DNA of 64,000 nucleotides from Bacillus sp. EB01. Its GTDB lineage: Bacteria > Bacillota > Bacilli > Bacillales > Cytobacillaceae. A model generated the notes under the pieces. That model was given only the letters and a program-made list of their open reading frames with translations. It made no database searches and had not been told where the DNA came from. A program made the translations under genes and the position numbers. Every line of letters starts with the position of its first letter. Position 1 is the first letter of the stretch. Positions 1 through 9,792 of this stretch are shown here, piece by piece. The DNA is taken from contig NZ_HG964497.1 of NCBI RefSeq assembly GCF_000613125.1, forward strand, positions 4,996,378 to 5,060,377, read 5' to 3'.

Positions 1-24
1 GACATACTCGAGAAGGAGAAGAGT

Positions 25-1923
25 ATGTTTCTTGATGGTGCAGAAATGCCTTTGATTACCAGACTTTTAGATGATGCTGAAGAGGCATTAACAAGGGAGC
101 CGTATTCAGTAACTGATAAAAAATCCCTTCCCCCTAGCGGTATAATAAACGATTATTGGCACCCTGCACCCTACTGGTGGCCAAATAAAAAGAAAAAAGA
201 TGGCCTGCCTTATGTTAGGCGGGACGGGAGGAGAGTTCCAGGTACAAGGCTGTATGAGCCTGAAAGTGATAAATATGACCGAACCCGTCTGCAACGGGTA
301 TTTGATGACTCTATCACACTTGCCCTAGCCTGGTTTTTTACTGGCGAAAAGAAATATGCGGAACATGGCTCACGAATTCTCTATCGATTCTTTGTTAATC
401 CCGCTACCAAAATGAATCCTCATTTAAAATATGCTCAGGTTAGAAGGGGCAGAAATAACAATCAGGGGACCACCAAAGGGATTATTGAAATGAAGGATAT
501 CTACTTTTATTTGGATGCTGTCCGCCTTTTTTGCAAGGCGAATACAATCCCTGAGGAACACCTTATACGTTTTAAAGATTGGCTGTCAAGTTATCTTGAT
601 TGGCTTATCCATTCCCCTCAAGGGAAAGGGGAACGCCTATCGGATAATAACCATGGAACCTATTATGATCTGCAGGTTGCTGCTATTGCAGACTTCCTTG
701 ATGATAACCCGGTCTTATATGAAGCTATTGTAAGAGCTCAATCCAGAATTGAAACACAATTTGCGCCAGACGGTGCACAGCCTAAAGAGCTGGTTCGGAC
801 CCAGCCCGCCCACTACTGTTGTTTTAATCTGCAAGGCTGGATCTATATGACCGAAATTGCCGGAAGATGGGGCACGGACTTATGGGCTTATCAATCCCGC
901 AAAGGGTCCAGCCTAATAAAAGCCGTCCAGTGGCTCTTGACGCATACGGGTAAAAAGTGGCCAAATAAACGGAGTGATGACTTCGATGAAGAACGCTATC
1001 TTCCCATTTGGTTTTCTGCACCTCGGGAATCCAAATTAAAGCTAAATAAAACTCTTTTTCCTCATTCGAAATACTCTGTGAAAACACGATTTTTCCCGCA
1101 TGACGGTGTGCGCCCTTACTGGAACATTGGGAAAGCAGAGGTTAAGAGAAATGATAATTTTGTTAACAAACATCCGAGCTTTGTTTTTGGAATTCCTCTT
1201 AGGGCTAAAGCAGTGTCCAAGGACTGGAAAAAAGTTTGTGAGAATCTAGAAACCACGTTATATTCTCTTTCCAGGCAAAAAAATAAAAATTTTGTTATTT
1301 ATCTTGCAGCTCATGAATATCCGCCAGTTAATTATTTTGGCCTTGATGTACGAGTGCTCCTGGCCGGTTTTCCAGTTCCAAACAACGTAAAGGAAATTGG
1401 CCGAGATAAAGGGAGAAAAAAACAAATGATTGGAACAGCATTGAGGCAAGCAACGTATGAATCCCTTTATTATATGCATTTAGACGCAGATGATATTTTG
1501 GATCCATCATTGGTTGAAACTGTTCTGAAGGATGATAATAAAAGGGGATATCTTATCACAAAAGGTTATATATATGATGTCACAAATAAATTAATCGCCC
1601 GGTGTAATTCGTTTTGGCGCAAAAGTGGTTCATGTGCAATTATGTACTTCAAAAAAAATGAATTTCTTTTACATCCTAAAGACAGGAATAGTTATTTTTC
1701 AAAATTTGAACGCCATAAGAATTATAAAAATGTCGCCGAAGAATACGGCAGAAAGCTTGAGCACTTGACAGGCCGGATGGCAGTGTACATGGTTAATCAT
1801 GGGGAAAATACAAGGAAATATAGAGGTAAAGGGAAACGTCAACAAGACTACGTTAAGAAAAATCTGATAAAAAATAAGAGAAGAATTCAAAAAATCAGGA
1901 AACGTTTTCCGGAACTTTTTTAA
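25..1923 (+). CDS. Alginate-lyase-like / glycosyltransferase-like fusion protein
   Basis: The N-terminal ~400 residues resemble the alginate lyase (PL5-like, alpha/alpha toroid) family: an early YWWP motif, DGxR, and DNNHG at residues 207-211, the Asn-His site typical of these lyases. The C-terminal ~200 residues look like a GT-A type domain with a DADD metal-binding motif at 487-490. No signal peptide is visible. An AAGGAG six bases upstream supports ATG 25, but the frame is open to base 1, so the true start may lie outside the window. It ends before a terminator and is probably not co-transcribed with the ATP-grasp genes. The substrate is unknown; a role in a cell-surface or spore-surface polysaccharide is inference. 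Confidence 0.6.
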   Translation: MFLDGAEMPLITRLLDDAEEALTREPYSVTDKKSLPPSGIINDYWHPAPYWWPNKKKKDGLPYVRRDGRRVPGTRLYEPESDKYDRTRLQRVFDDSITLALAWFFTGEKKYAEHGSRILYRFFVNPATKMNPHLKYAQVRRGRNNNQGTTKGIIEMKDIYFYLDAVRLFCKANTIPEEHLIRFKDWLSSYLDWLIHSPQGKGERLSDNNHGTYYDLQVAAIADFLDDNPVLYEAIVRAQSRIETQFAPDGAQPKELVRTQPAHYCCFNLQGWIYMTEIAGRWGTDLWAYQSRKGSSLIKAVQWLLTHTGKKWPNKRSDDFDEERYLPIWFSAPRESKLKLNKTLFPHSKYSVKTRFFPHDGVRPYWNIGKAEVKRNDNFVNKHPSFVFGIPLRAKAVSKDWKKVCENLETTLYSLSRQKNKNFVIYLAAHEYPPVNYFGLDVRVLLAGFPVPNNVKEIGRDKGRKKQMIGTALRQATYESLYYMHLDADDILDPSLVETVLKDDNKRGYLITKGYIYDVTNKLIARCNSFWRKSGSCAIMYFKKNEFLLHPKDRNSYFSKFERHKNYKNVAEEYGRKLEHLTGRMAVYMVNHGENTRKYRGKGKRQQDYVKKNLIKNKRRIQKIRKRFPELF

Positions 1924-1994
1924 AAAGAGATCTTATATAACCCTCTGGAAAATCTGTGAATCACAGATTACCTGACTTTTATGCTAGAAATCTA

Positions 1995-2024
1995 AAAGGG
2001 AACACGGCCAAACCGGTTCCCTTT
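1995..2024 (+). terminator. Rho-independent terminator
   Basis: Inverted repeat AAGGGAAC/GTTCCCTT followed by a T-rich run, 70 bases after the lyase/glycosyltransferase gene. The group II intron remnant begins 6 bases downstream, as expected for terminator-targeting class C introns. Confidence 0.7.
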
Positions 2025-2029
2025 TACTT

Positions 2030-2200
2030 GTGTGCCAGAAACTTGGCGGTGAAAGTTCACTATAGGCTTTGGGATATGCGAACCATTAGCCAAAGGCAAG
2101 GGTGTCCGTGGCGACGCGGAATCTGAAGGAAGCCCTAGGCAAATAACTGGAATTACACCCGGAAAAGACAAAGATTGTCTATTGCAAAGATAAGGATAGA
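2030..2200 (+). mobile_element. Group II intron remnant with reverse-transcriptase fragment
   Basis: The stretch begins GTGTG, the canonical group II 5' end. It continues with domain I sequence I recognise from bacterial introns (GGGATATGCGAACC, then AAGGGTGTCCGTGGCGAC, then GCGGAATCTGAAGGAAGCC). From about 2147 it jumps to a coding scrap reading LELHPEKTKIVYCKDKD, a conserved reverse-transcriptase segment. Most of the intron, the rest of the RT, and domains V/VI are missing, so this is a dead, internally deleted copy. Exact 3' end not determinable. Confidence 0.75.
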
Positions 2201-2354
2201 GTTTATACAGTTACGGAATAAAACATTTCGCCTCAAATTATGGTATCCTCACTAATTTCCTTGATGTGTTTGGTTCCATGTGTACATACACCCCAATAAA
2301 GAAATTGAATAAGGTAATTAGGAACTCCTTTTAAGAAAATCGGGGGATGAAAAA

Positions 2355-3578
2355 ATGGATACCATTATTTTTATCGGAAGCAATAAGTCCGGAACGAGCA
2401 GAGAAGCTATTAAAACAGCAGAACAGATGGGTTTTTTTACGGTCCTTTTTACAGACAGGGAAAAATTTATCGAACAAAGAGAAGAATTCCCAGATGTGCA
2501 CCAGATGGTTTACCTTGAAGATTTGCAAAACAGGGAAAGCCTTAAAGGGCAGCTTGGCTTGTTGAAGAGACAAGGGAAAAATATCAAAGCCTGCCTAAGT
2601 TTGGTGGATCCCTTTGTGTATACTGCCACACTCCTGTCAATTGAATTGGGTCTTATGCACCCCTCACCCGCAGCGATATACAAAATGGAGGAGAAAACCA
2701 GGGTTAGGAAAGCACTGCAAGACCTGGACATGAATCCATTTTTTATAGTCATTCCATCTGAGGAACCAGCCGAAAAAGTGGTAGAACGATTTGAACATTC
2801 TCTTCCGCTCATTGTTAAATATCCCCAGTCAAATGGGTCAAAGGATGTCATTTTAGCTGAAACAGAGAGAGAGCTTGAACAAGGAATTCAATTATTAAGG
2901 AAACAGTTTCCTGAACAGGCTATTTTAATTGAAGAATATTTAAATGGCCCTCAATTCTTAATCGAAGTTCTTGTATGGGAAGGAAAAGTTCTAATAGTTG
3001 GTGTTATTGAACAGTTCATCTCCAAAAATGATCGGTTTATTGTAACAGGCTATCACTATCCGGCTTCACTTAGTGAAACACAACACGAGAAGCTGGAGTC
3101 TGTCGTAAAGAAAGTGCTTTCGACCCTGGATATGACCATGGGTTCGTGCCATTTGGAAATGAGATGGGTAAACGGGGAGTGGAAGCTAATTGAAATCAAT
3201 CCAAGGGTATCGGGCGGTGCCATGAATCAAATCCTGCACGAAGGCACCGGTATCAATCTGGTACAAGAGATTATCAAAATACACCTTGGACAGGAGCCTG
3301 ACCTGACACAGAGTAAACACAAACATGTATTTGCCCAATTCATTACTGTAGCAGCACGGGGGATGCTTTTGAGGGTTACGGGGAAGAATCGGGCCTTATC
3401 CCTTGAGGGCGTTAAAGAAGTTTATGTAAAACCCCGAAAAGGAGCTATTTTAACTCCTCCCTATTCATTAGGAGAACGATATGCTTATGTGATTGCTTCC
3501 GCAGAGAGTTTTCCTGAAGCAAAGAAGATTGCTGAAATGGCAGCAAAGGAAATTAAATTTTTCATGGAACCCCTATAA
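2355..3578 (+). CDS. ATP-grasp carboxylate-amine ligase-like protein
   Basis: A 407-residue ATP-grasp protein of the biotin-carboxylase/carbamoyl-phosphate-synthase/L-amino-acid-ligase type. It has an N-terminal Rossmann-like preATP-grasp domain (1-100), an ATP-grasp core with LIVKYP near 155, the acidic ILIEEYLNGP strand, and the metal-binding LIEINPRVSGG motif near 280. ATG 2355 follows a GGGGGA-type ribosome site. It lies just upstream of a YheC/D-like gene (13-base gap) and is likely co-transcribed. Members join a carboxylate to an amine via acyl-phosphate; the substrate cannot be read from sequence. Confidence 0.75.
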   Translation: MDTIIFIGSNKSGTSREAIKTAEQMGFFTVLFTDREKFIEQREEFPDVHQMVYLEDLQNRESLKGQLGLLKRQGKNIKACLSLVDPFVYTATLLSIELGLMHPSPAAIYKMEEKTRVRKALQDLDMNPFFIVIPSEEPAEKVVERFEHSLPLIVKYPQSNGSKDVILAETERELEQGIQLLRKQFPEQAILIEEYLNGPQFLIEVLVWEGKVLIVGVIEQFISKNDRFIVTGYHYPASLSETQHEKLESVVKKVLSTLDMTMGSCHLEMRWVNGEWKLIEINPRVSGGAMNQILHEGTGINLVQEIIKIHLGQEPDLTQSKHKHVFAQFITVAARGMLLRVTGKNRALSLEGVKEVYVKPRKGAILTPPYSLGERYAYVIASAESFPEAKKIAEMAAKEIKFFMEPL

Positions 3579-3591
3579 AGGAGGGATTTAT

Positions 3592-4605
3592 GTGACATTA
3601 ATCGGTATGCTTCACTACAGGAAAAAGCCTAACCATGAAAAAAAGGCATATGCCTGCGCAGCAGCTGCAAAAATGGAAGGAATTCCTTTTGTTTACTTTT
3701 CTTATCGGGGAGTTAACCTTGAATCTCGGAAAATAGAAGGCTGGGTTTACAGCAAAGGCAAATGGGAGCAGCGAACAATGAACCTCCCTCAAGTAGTTAT
3801 TAATATCAGCAGGCCGAGGACAGTTTGGCAAAAGAACATATACAGGAAATTAAAAAAAATGATTCCATTCACCAGTCAACCTGTACCCAACAAAATGAAG
3901 GTGTACCGGGCAGTCCAGAAAAAGGGCGATTTCGCACGTTTTCTAATTCCTACATTCCCTTTAAAGAAAACGGAGCGATTATTTGAGCTTTTGGACCAGG
4001 GACAGAGAATTGTCATCAAGCCATTTTCGGGAAACAAGGGCAAAGAAATTTTATTTGTGAAGGAAATAAATGAGGGTGAATTTAACATTATAGACGGAAC
4101 TGAAGAGAAGGTACTTGATTCATCCCAGTTCCATTTATTAATTGAAGAGCTAAAGAAAGAACAAAAATATTTGTTCCAGCCATTTATTGAATGTAAAACC
4201 CGCAGTGGCCTGACATATGACTTTCGGCTTCATGTTCAGAAAAATGGGCTGGGTGAGTGGGAAATAAATCTTATTTATCCGAGGATCAGCGGAAGTGGAA
4301 AACTGATTAGTAATATCAGCGGCGGAGGGTATCGCGGAGAATTGGATTCATTCCTAAAGGATCAATTTGGTGACGAATATTTCAATATCAAGAGGCTGCT
4401 TGAACAGTTCGCGCATACCTTTTCCAGCCATCTGGAGGAGGTTTTTATACGCAGGTTTGACGAACTCGGTATTGATGTGGGGATTGATTCGCAGCATAAA
4501 CTCTGGGTTTTTGAGGTCAATTGGAGGCCGGGTTCGCAGCACAGGGAATTTGAGGTGGCGAAAAGGACAGTGAAATACGCGGAGTACCTGGCGAATCAGC
4601 ATTAA
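3592..4605 (+). CDS. YheC/YheD-like ATP-grasp protein
   Basis: About 337 residues beginning TLIGMLHYRK, the family-typical opening of YheC/YheD ATP-grasp proteins (spore-coat-associated in B. subtilis). GTG 3592 is chosen because AAGGAGG lies 6 bases before it; the frame is open further upstream but overlaps the preceding gene. ATP-grasp features include the VIKPFSGNKG Lys/Gly loop near 140 and the C-terminal metal-binding FEVNWRPGSQHR. Substrate unknown; spore-coat peptide or cyanophycin-like ligation would be inference only. Confidence 0.75.
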   Translation: MTLIGMLHYRKKPNHEKKAYACAAAAKMEGIPFVYFSYRGVNLESRKIEGWVYSKGKWEQRTMNLPQVVINISRPRTVWQKNIYRKLKKMIPFTSQPVPNKMKVYRAVQKKGDFARFLIPTFPLKKTERLFELLDQGQRIVIKPFSGNKGKEILFVKEINEGEFNIIDGTEEKVLDSSQFHLLIEELKKEQKYLFQPFIECKTRSGLTYDFRLHVQKNGLGEWEINLIYPRISGSGKLISNISGGGYRGELDSFLKDQFGDEYFNIKRLLEQFAHTFSSHLEEVFIRRFDELGIDVGIDSQHKLWVFEVNWRPGSQHREFEVAKRTVKYAEYLANQH

Positions 4606-5353
4606 TTATTTTAATTACAGAAAATCACCAACTCCCAACCTGCACATAAAATAAGAGTACACGGACAGTCGAATCGATACCTAGATAAAGGGTCTTCCTT
4701 CGCAAAACTGTCATTACTACGACCGTACAACATATAAGAACCTACGAAGCTGCTTGGTGACCTAGTAAAGTTGGAGAAAACTTTACTATTTATTAAAATA
4801 TACATTACTTGCATTTGTGGAATCCAGTTCCTGGATACAGATATTTTGAAGAGCAAATAATTTGCGAGCCAAAATGGTAGAGAAAGCATCCAGTTCGCTG
4901 GATGCTTTTTTATTTACAGGCGGAGGTGTAACCTAGAGCGGTGATTAATCGTGGGCTGTCCCAAAACTTCCAGATGCACTATTAGCACTTAAAACACAAG
5001 TAGCACCAGTGTTGCCAGGAGCAACACTCTACAATTCTCCCAACCACCCAGGACGTTTAACCTAAAGATAATATTGACTACTTCCCCAGGAGTAATGGTT
5101 CCAGGACAACATCTGGTGAGATTAAGCAATCATATCTTACTCCCATTCTTTTCCTACCTTTCTTACATGATTCGCTACTATTTTATTTTTTTCAGCAGCA
5201 TGGAATGGGCACTTTGTCCATTTTAGATCGAATGCAGCCACCTATTAGTTCGGGGGAAATCGGGTTGTTAGAAAAGATAAAAGTAATGAAAAAACACAGG
5301 CAGAAAACACATGGTCACATAGGTTATAGATGAAGTGTTAAAGGAGGATGAGT
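4606..5353. other. 748-bp intergenic region without recognisable gene
   Basis: No convincing coding frame. It contains a terminator (4883-4912) and, near 4940-4953, the GATTAATCGTGGG core of the 52-bp repeat found at 16096-16244. The final 13 bases hold the AAGGAGG site of the next gene. Confidence 0.5.
4883..4912 (+). terminator. Rho-independent terminator
   Basis: AAAGCATCCAG/CTGGATGCTTT stem with a 4-base loop and T-tract; lies ~280 bases after the YheC/D-like gene. Confidence 0.7.
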
Positions 5354-6664
5354 ATGCGCTTTTGTTATATGGAGGGCATTGGAGAAAGCGATCTGATACT
5401 TCCACAGTGTATGCAAAATGATTTTAATGAAACAAATAAAACCATGACCTTCGCCTTCGGGGGGTTTAAAAAAGAAGTAAATGTCAAATTTTCCACTACT
5501 ATTGGAAGTGAAATCATTGGGATCCATAGACAATTTGCCGAGACGTTTTCAATGTTATTTGAAGTGGATTTCAAGTGGAGGGTTGAACGGGATACCTTTT
5601 ATGTTGGTCCCGTCATTGCTTTTATATTCAATAAACAGGCAAAAAAGATTACTTCAAAAAGGCTAAGGAAGCTGAAAAAATACACTGCTTGTTACAAGGA
5701 TGTAGGCGGGCTGTTTATTATAGCCTCAGCAGATTCCATTGATTTTGAGAACAAAACAATCAATGGGTACTATTTTTATACAGGTGGTCCGGATATAAAA
5801 GGAACTTGGATGCCAGGCCGATTCCCTTTCCCGGAGGTGCTTTTTAGAAGAGGGAAAGCGGCAGCACTCGATCAATTATCAGAGTTGATGGATGGGAAAG
5901 CCTTTAACTATCCATTATTAAATAAATGGGAGCTTTATGATAAATTGTCTGATTCGCCTGAGGTCAGTCATTACTTTCCGGAAACGGTACAGCTGCAGGA
6001 AAAAGACAGAGTTGTCGGCATGCTTGGGAGGTTTAAATGTATATATTTAAAACCCGCTGGGGGAATGAAGGCGGCAGGGATTTATACCGTGACGCTGGAA
6101 GGAGATCAATATGCAGTTAAAAATGTAGGAAACCAAACAAAACATTTAGACTATGGAAATTTTACCGCTTTCCTGGAATCTCTTAATAATACGCCGTATA
6201 TAGCACAGCAGCCAATCATGAACAGTGACCTTGATAGAAATATAGTGTTCAGGGTAATTCTCCAGAAAAACAAAGAAAAGACATGGAAATGCAGTGGAAC
6301 TTATGCGCGAATAGGAGTTAAAGGGAGTATAGCTACAAACCGGGTCTTAACAGATTATTTTCTTCCTACTTCCCAAGCTTTGAGGGAGGTTTATAAGTTA
6401 AGCAAAAAAGCGGCGAGAGGGAAAAAGCAAGAGATAATTGGCATGTGTAAAAAAGTCTGTAGGGAGCTCGATGATAAGAACGTCCACTATGGAGATGTGG
6501 CTTTCGACGTCATGGTTGATTCCAATTTACGTGTATGGATTATTGAGCTTAATAACCGATCACATAATCATAACAGCCCTTTAAAAACTATTAAAGACCG
6601 CAAAATGTATAGGCGTGTAGTGGCTGCTCCATTGGTGTACGCCGGTGCATTGGCAGGGTTTTAA
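5354..6664 (+). CDS. YheC/YheD-like ATP-grasp protein
   Basis: 436 residues; the C-terminal ~250 form a YheC/D ATP-grasp module with YLKPAGGMKAAGIY near 230 and the metal-binding WIIELNNRSHNHN near 395. The N-terminal ~180 residues match the variable region of this family. AAGGAGG at 5341-5347 abuts ATG 5348, so ATG 5354 (spacing 6) is the likelier start. Third ATP-grasp gene in the run, separated from the previous by ~750 bp with a terminator, hence probably its own unit with the next gene 42 bases downstream. Confidence 0.75.
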   Translation: MRFCYMEGIGESDLILPQCMQNDFNETNKTMTFAFGGFKKEVNVKFSTTIGSEIIGIHRQFAETFSMLFEVDFKWRVERDTFYVGPVIAFIFNKQAKKITSKRLRKLKKYTACYKDVGGLFIIASADSIDFENKTINGYYFYTGGPDIKGTWMPGRFPFPEVLFRRGKAAALDQLSELMDGKAFNYPLLNKWELYDKLSDSPEVSHYFPETVQLQEKDRVVGMLGRFKCIYLKPAGGMKAAGIYTVTLEGDQYAVKNVGNQTKHLDYGNFTAFLESLNNTPYIAQQPIMNSDLDRNIVFRVILQKNKEKTWKCSGTYARIGVKGSIATNRVLTDYFLPTSQALREVYKLSKKAARGKKQEIIGMCKKVCRELDDKNVHYGDVAFDVMVDSNLRVWIIELNNRSHNHNSPLKTIKDRKMYRRVVAAPLVYAGALAGF

Positions 6665-6706
6665 AAACGGGCATTTTTTTTAAAATCGTAAAAAAGAAGG
6701 TGCATC

Positions 6707-8278
6707 ATGATCTCCTTTGAAGAGTTAATTAGCAAATGGCAAAAAACAAAGGTATTGATAAATAATCGTGAAATAAAGGGCTATATCCCCGAAACAAAGT
6801 GGCTAAATAAAAAAAATCTTATGAGTATGCTAGAAAAGCATCAAGCCGTATTTGTCAAACCTTCCCTCGGTACTGGAGGGAGCGGCATTATTAAGGTCCA
6901 AAAGGGCGAAGACGGAAAAGAACCAATTTATACGTATCATTATGTAAAAAAAATCAAAACATTTACGACATTTGGAAAACTATATTCATCGTTAAAAAGG
7001 AAGGTTGAGAAGATTCAAAAAACTAAAAAGCGGGCAAAGGGCCGGTATATGATTCAACAGGGCATCCCGCTGCTAAAATATGAAGACAGACTTTTCGATA
7101 TAAGAGTCATTGTCCAGCTAAATAAGAAAACAAAAAAGTGGGAACCAGCAGGAATTGTAGCAAGAGCAGGGCATCCAGCAAAAATCGTGACGAACTACTC
7201 GAGTAGCGGAATCCCAATGCGGTATGAACAAGTCATGGGTTGCTTCCTTTCAGAGGAAGAAATTCCCGTATACCGAGAAAAGCTTGAAAAACTGGTGGTT
7301 AAAATGGCCAATCGATTATCCGAAAAGTGCAATCAACTTCAAATACTAGGTTTTGATATTGGATACGATGAAAACTTAAAGCCCTGGTTGATTGAGGTTA
7401 ATCTTGAGCCTCGGTTTAAAAGTTTTAAAAAAACCGATATGGACACATATAAAAAAATCGAATCCAACTTTACAGGGTACCGTGGAGAGAGACCTGTGGA
7501 GTCCAAAACGAAAAGAAAAAGGAGTAAATGGACACTAAAGAATGTTTTGGAAAACCAAAGTGAGTTTCGCCAATTTGTTCCGGAAACAAAGTGGTTTAAC
7601 CCCACAAACCTGTCAGATATGCTAGACAGGCACCGAATGGTATATGTCAAGCCCGACAATTGGAGTTTTGGCAGGGGTGTAATCAGAGTGGAGCGTGTGG
7701 AGAAAGAAGATGGTTCCAATGAGTATACGTTTCAGAGGAAGACGAGAATTTACACCTATGATACGTTTGCTGATTTATTTGCATCATTAGACAAAGAGAT
7801 CAAAGATATAATGCAAAAGCGGAAAACAAAAAACAAAAAATATATTATTCAAAAGGGAATTCATTTATTAAAGTACGAAGGATGCATTTTTGATTTGCGG
7901 ATCATGGTACAGCGGACCCCAGATCAGAAATATGAAGTCACTGGCATGCTAGGACGCGTGGCCGACCCGAAAAGAATTGTCACTAACTTCCACAGCAACG
8001 GAAAGGTATATCCTGTAGAACCCTTATTAGCTAAGCATATGAATGGCGAAGAATTGGTTGCATATAAGAACAAGCTCAGGAAACTCGGAGAACAAATTGG
8101 CCAATTATATAACTTGAATGCCATCGGACTCGACATTGGTTTAGATCGGGACTTTTTTCCCTGGATCATAGAGGTAAACATATGGCCAGATCCCTATGTA
8201 TTTGATGAGCTAGAAGACAAAACTATGATCACCAGAATAATTGAGCTTCGTAACCACTGGAAGAAACTAGATATTTAA
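6707..8278 (+). CDS. Tandem-duplicated YheC/YheD-like ATP-grasp protein
   Basis: 523 residues made of two homologous YheC/D ATP-grasp modules, about 1-255 and 275-523. Each opens with PETKW, continues with a (F/Y)VKP Lys strand and Gly-rich loop, a YMIQQGI/YIIQKGI plus LLKYE(D/G) strand, FD(I/L)R, ARAG/GRVA, and closes with a metal-binding WLIEVNLEP or WIIEVNIWP. Both modules keep the acidic and lysine positions, so neither looks obviously dead. Start AAGAAGG-N6-ATG. Internal gene duplication is visible; function unknown. Confidence 0.8.
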   Translation: MISFEELISKWQKTKVLINNREIKGYIPETKWLNKKNLMSMLEKHQAVFVKPSLGTGGSGIIKVQKGEDGKEPIYTYHYVKKIKTFTTFGKLYSSLKRKVEKIQKTKKRAKGRYMIQQGIPLLKYEDRLFDIRVIVQLNKKTKKWEPAGIVARAGHPAKIVTNYSSSGIPMRYEQVMGCFLSEEEIPVYREKLEKLVVKMANRLSEKCNQLQILGFDIGYDENLKPWLIEVNLEPRFKSFKKTDMDTYKKIESNFTGYRGERPVESKTKRKRSKWTLKNVLENQSEFRQFVPETKWFNPTNLSDMLDRHRMVYVKPDNWSFGRGVIRVERVEKEDGSNEYTFQRKTRIYTYDTFADLFASLDKEIKDIMQKRKTKNKKYIIQKGIHLLKYEGCIFDLRIMVQRTPDQKYEVTGMLGRVADPKRIVTNFHSNGKVYPVEPLLAKHMNGEELVAYKNKLRKLGEQIGQLYNLNAIGLDIGLDRDFFPWIIEVNIWPDPYVFDELEDKTMITRIIELRNHWKKLDI

Positions 8279-8331
8279 ACGCTGCAACTGCTAAAAAGGA
8301 CAATGAATTAAAAATTATATAAGATTAACTG

Positions 8332-8360
8332 AAAGAGCAGGAATAACAGCTGCTCTTTTT
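8332..8360 (+). terminator. Rho-independent terminator
   Basis: AAGAGCAG/CTGCTCTT stem plus T-run downstream of the double ATP-grasp gene. Confidence 0.75.
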
Positions 8361-8534
8361 GAATTCAAATAAGATTCATTAAGCCAGATTGGGCGGGATG
8401 CAGAAGTTATCGCATTCCTATACCGGGAGGGCGATTATCTGATTTTTTAGTTTGGGTTGTGCTATGGAAGGATAATTTATTTAAAAATGTTTTATACTTT
8501 AAAAGGTAATAGGAGTACTGATTAACAGAATATT

Positions 8535-8563
8535 TTTACAAATAGCCAGGCTTTTTGTATAAT
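8535..8563 (+). promoter_or_regulatory. Sigma-A-type promoter for the M42 peptidase gene
   Basis: TTTACA, 17-base spacer, TATAAT, 77 bases before the start codon. The rest of the 8279-8639 gap holds only the upstream terminator. Confidence 0.7.
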
Positions 8564-8639
8564 GAACGGGCAAAGAGATGTGCAAGCTTTCTTACTATAC
8601 TGCCTTGCATAAACCTATAAAAAGAAGGGGGTCAATCGT

Positions 8640-9728
8640 ATGGCACAACAATTAGATGAAACATTGCAAATCCTAAAAGCACTTACCGATGCAAAGGGCA
8701 TCCCTGGCAATGAGAGGGAAGTCCGCGAGGTTATGAAAGATTACATAGCGCCATATGCAGACGAAATCACCACTGACGGGCTTGGCAGCTTGATTGCCAC
8801 AAAGACAGGCAAGGAAGGCGGACCGAAAATCATGGTAGCCGGCCATCTGGATGAAGTTGGCTTTATGGCTACACAAATCGATGAAAAGGGCTTTATTCGC
8901 TTCCAGCCTGTTGGCGGCTGGTGGGGCCAGGTCATGCTCGCCCAGCGTGTTACAATCGTTACCCGCAAAGGTGAGGTGACGGGTGTTATCGGGTCAAAGC
9001 CCCCTCATATCCTAACGGCCGAACAAAGGAAAAAGCCGGTCGAAATCAAGGATATGTTCATTGATATTGGTGCGACAAGCAGGGATGAGGCATCCGAGTG
9101 GGGAGTCCGCCCTGGCGATATGATCGTTCCTTACTTTGAATTCACTGTCATGAAAAACGAAAAGATGCTGCTTGCAAAAGCGTGGGATAATCGGATTGGC
9201 TGTGCGGTGGCCATTGATGTCCTGAAGCAGTTGAAAGATGTGGAGCATCCGAACGTGGTATATGGAGTTGGTACAATCCAGGAGGAAGTTGGCCTGCGCG
9301 GCGCAAGGACAGCAGCTGCTAAAATTGAGCCTGATATCGGCTTTGGCGTCGATGTCGGAATTGCCGGTGACACACCAGGGGTTACTGAGAAAGAAGCACT
9401 TGGAAAAATGGGTAAAGGCCCGCAAATCATTCTTTATGATGCATCAATGGTATCTCATAAGGGGCTTCGCGATTTTATCACTGATACCGCAGATGAGCTT
9501 AGCATTCCTTATCAATTCGATACGGTTCCTGGCGGCGGGACGGATGCTGGTGCCATCCATCTTTCGCATAACGGTGTCCCGGCGTTGGCTATTACAATTG
9601 CTACGAGATACATCCATTCTCATGCAGCGATGCTTCACCGCGATGATTATGAAAACACAGTCAAACTGATTGTTGAAGTTATTAAGCGGCTTGATGCAGA
9701 AACTGTAGAAAACATTAAATTGGGTTAA
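8640..9728 (+). CDS. ysdC: M42 family glutamyl/leucyl aminopeptidase
   Basis: A 362-residue dinuclear metallo-aminopeptidase of family M42 (tetrahedral TET type), cytosolic, releasing N-terminal residues from short peptides. Metal and catalytic residues are visible: GHLDEVG (H69, D71), DNRIG (D183), EEVGLRG (E215/E216), D238 in GVDVG, and the RYIHS histidine at 326. Full length. ATG 8640 follows AAGGGGG. Orthologue of B. subtilis YsdC by sequence and position. Monocistronic: own promoter, and a terminator facing convergent sspI. Confidence 0.9.
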   Translation: MAQQLDETLQILKALTDAKGIPGNEREVREVMKDYIAPYADEITTDGLGSLIATKTGKEGGPKIMVAGHLDEVGFMATQIDEKGFIRFQPVGGWWGQVMLAQRVTIVTRKGEVTGVIGSKPPHILTAEQRKKPVEIKDMFIDIGATSRDEASEWGVRPGDMIVPYFEFTVMKNEKMLLAKAWDNRIGCAVAIDVLKQLKDVEHPNVVYGVGTIQEEVGLRGARTAAAKIEPDIGFGVDVGIAGDTPGVTEKEALGKMGKGPQIILYDASMVSHKGLRDFITDTADELSIPYQFDTVPGGGTDAGAIHLSHNGVPALAITIATRYIHSHAAMLHRDDYENTVKLIVEVIKRLDAETVENIKLG

Positions 9729-9732
9729 TAGG

Positions 9733-9763
9733 AAAGCTCCCTGGCAATTGCCGGGGAGCTTTT
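9733..9763. terminator. Terminator between convergent ysdC and sspI
   Basis: AAAGCTCCC...GGGGAGCTTTT hairpin; A/T tracts on both sides make it potentially bidirectional. Confidence 0.75.
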
Positions 9764-9792
9764 GTGTGAATTTAAATGGCACGGCTTTGCAA

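Noticed and set aside
4611-4889. 92-residue minus-strand open frame
   Set aside because: No ribosome site, unrecognisable composition, and it overlaps the terminator of the neighbouring gene.
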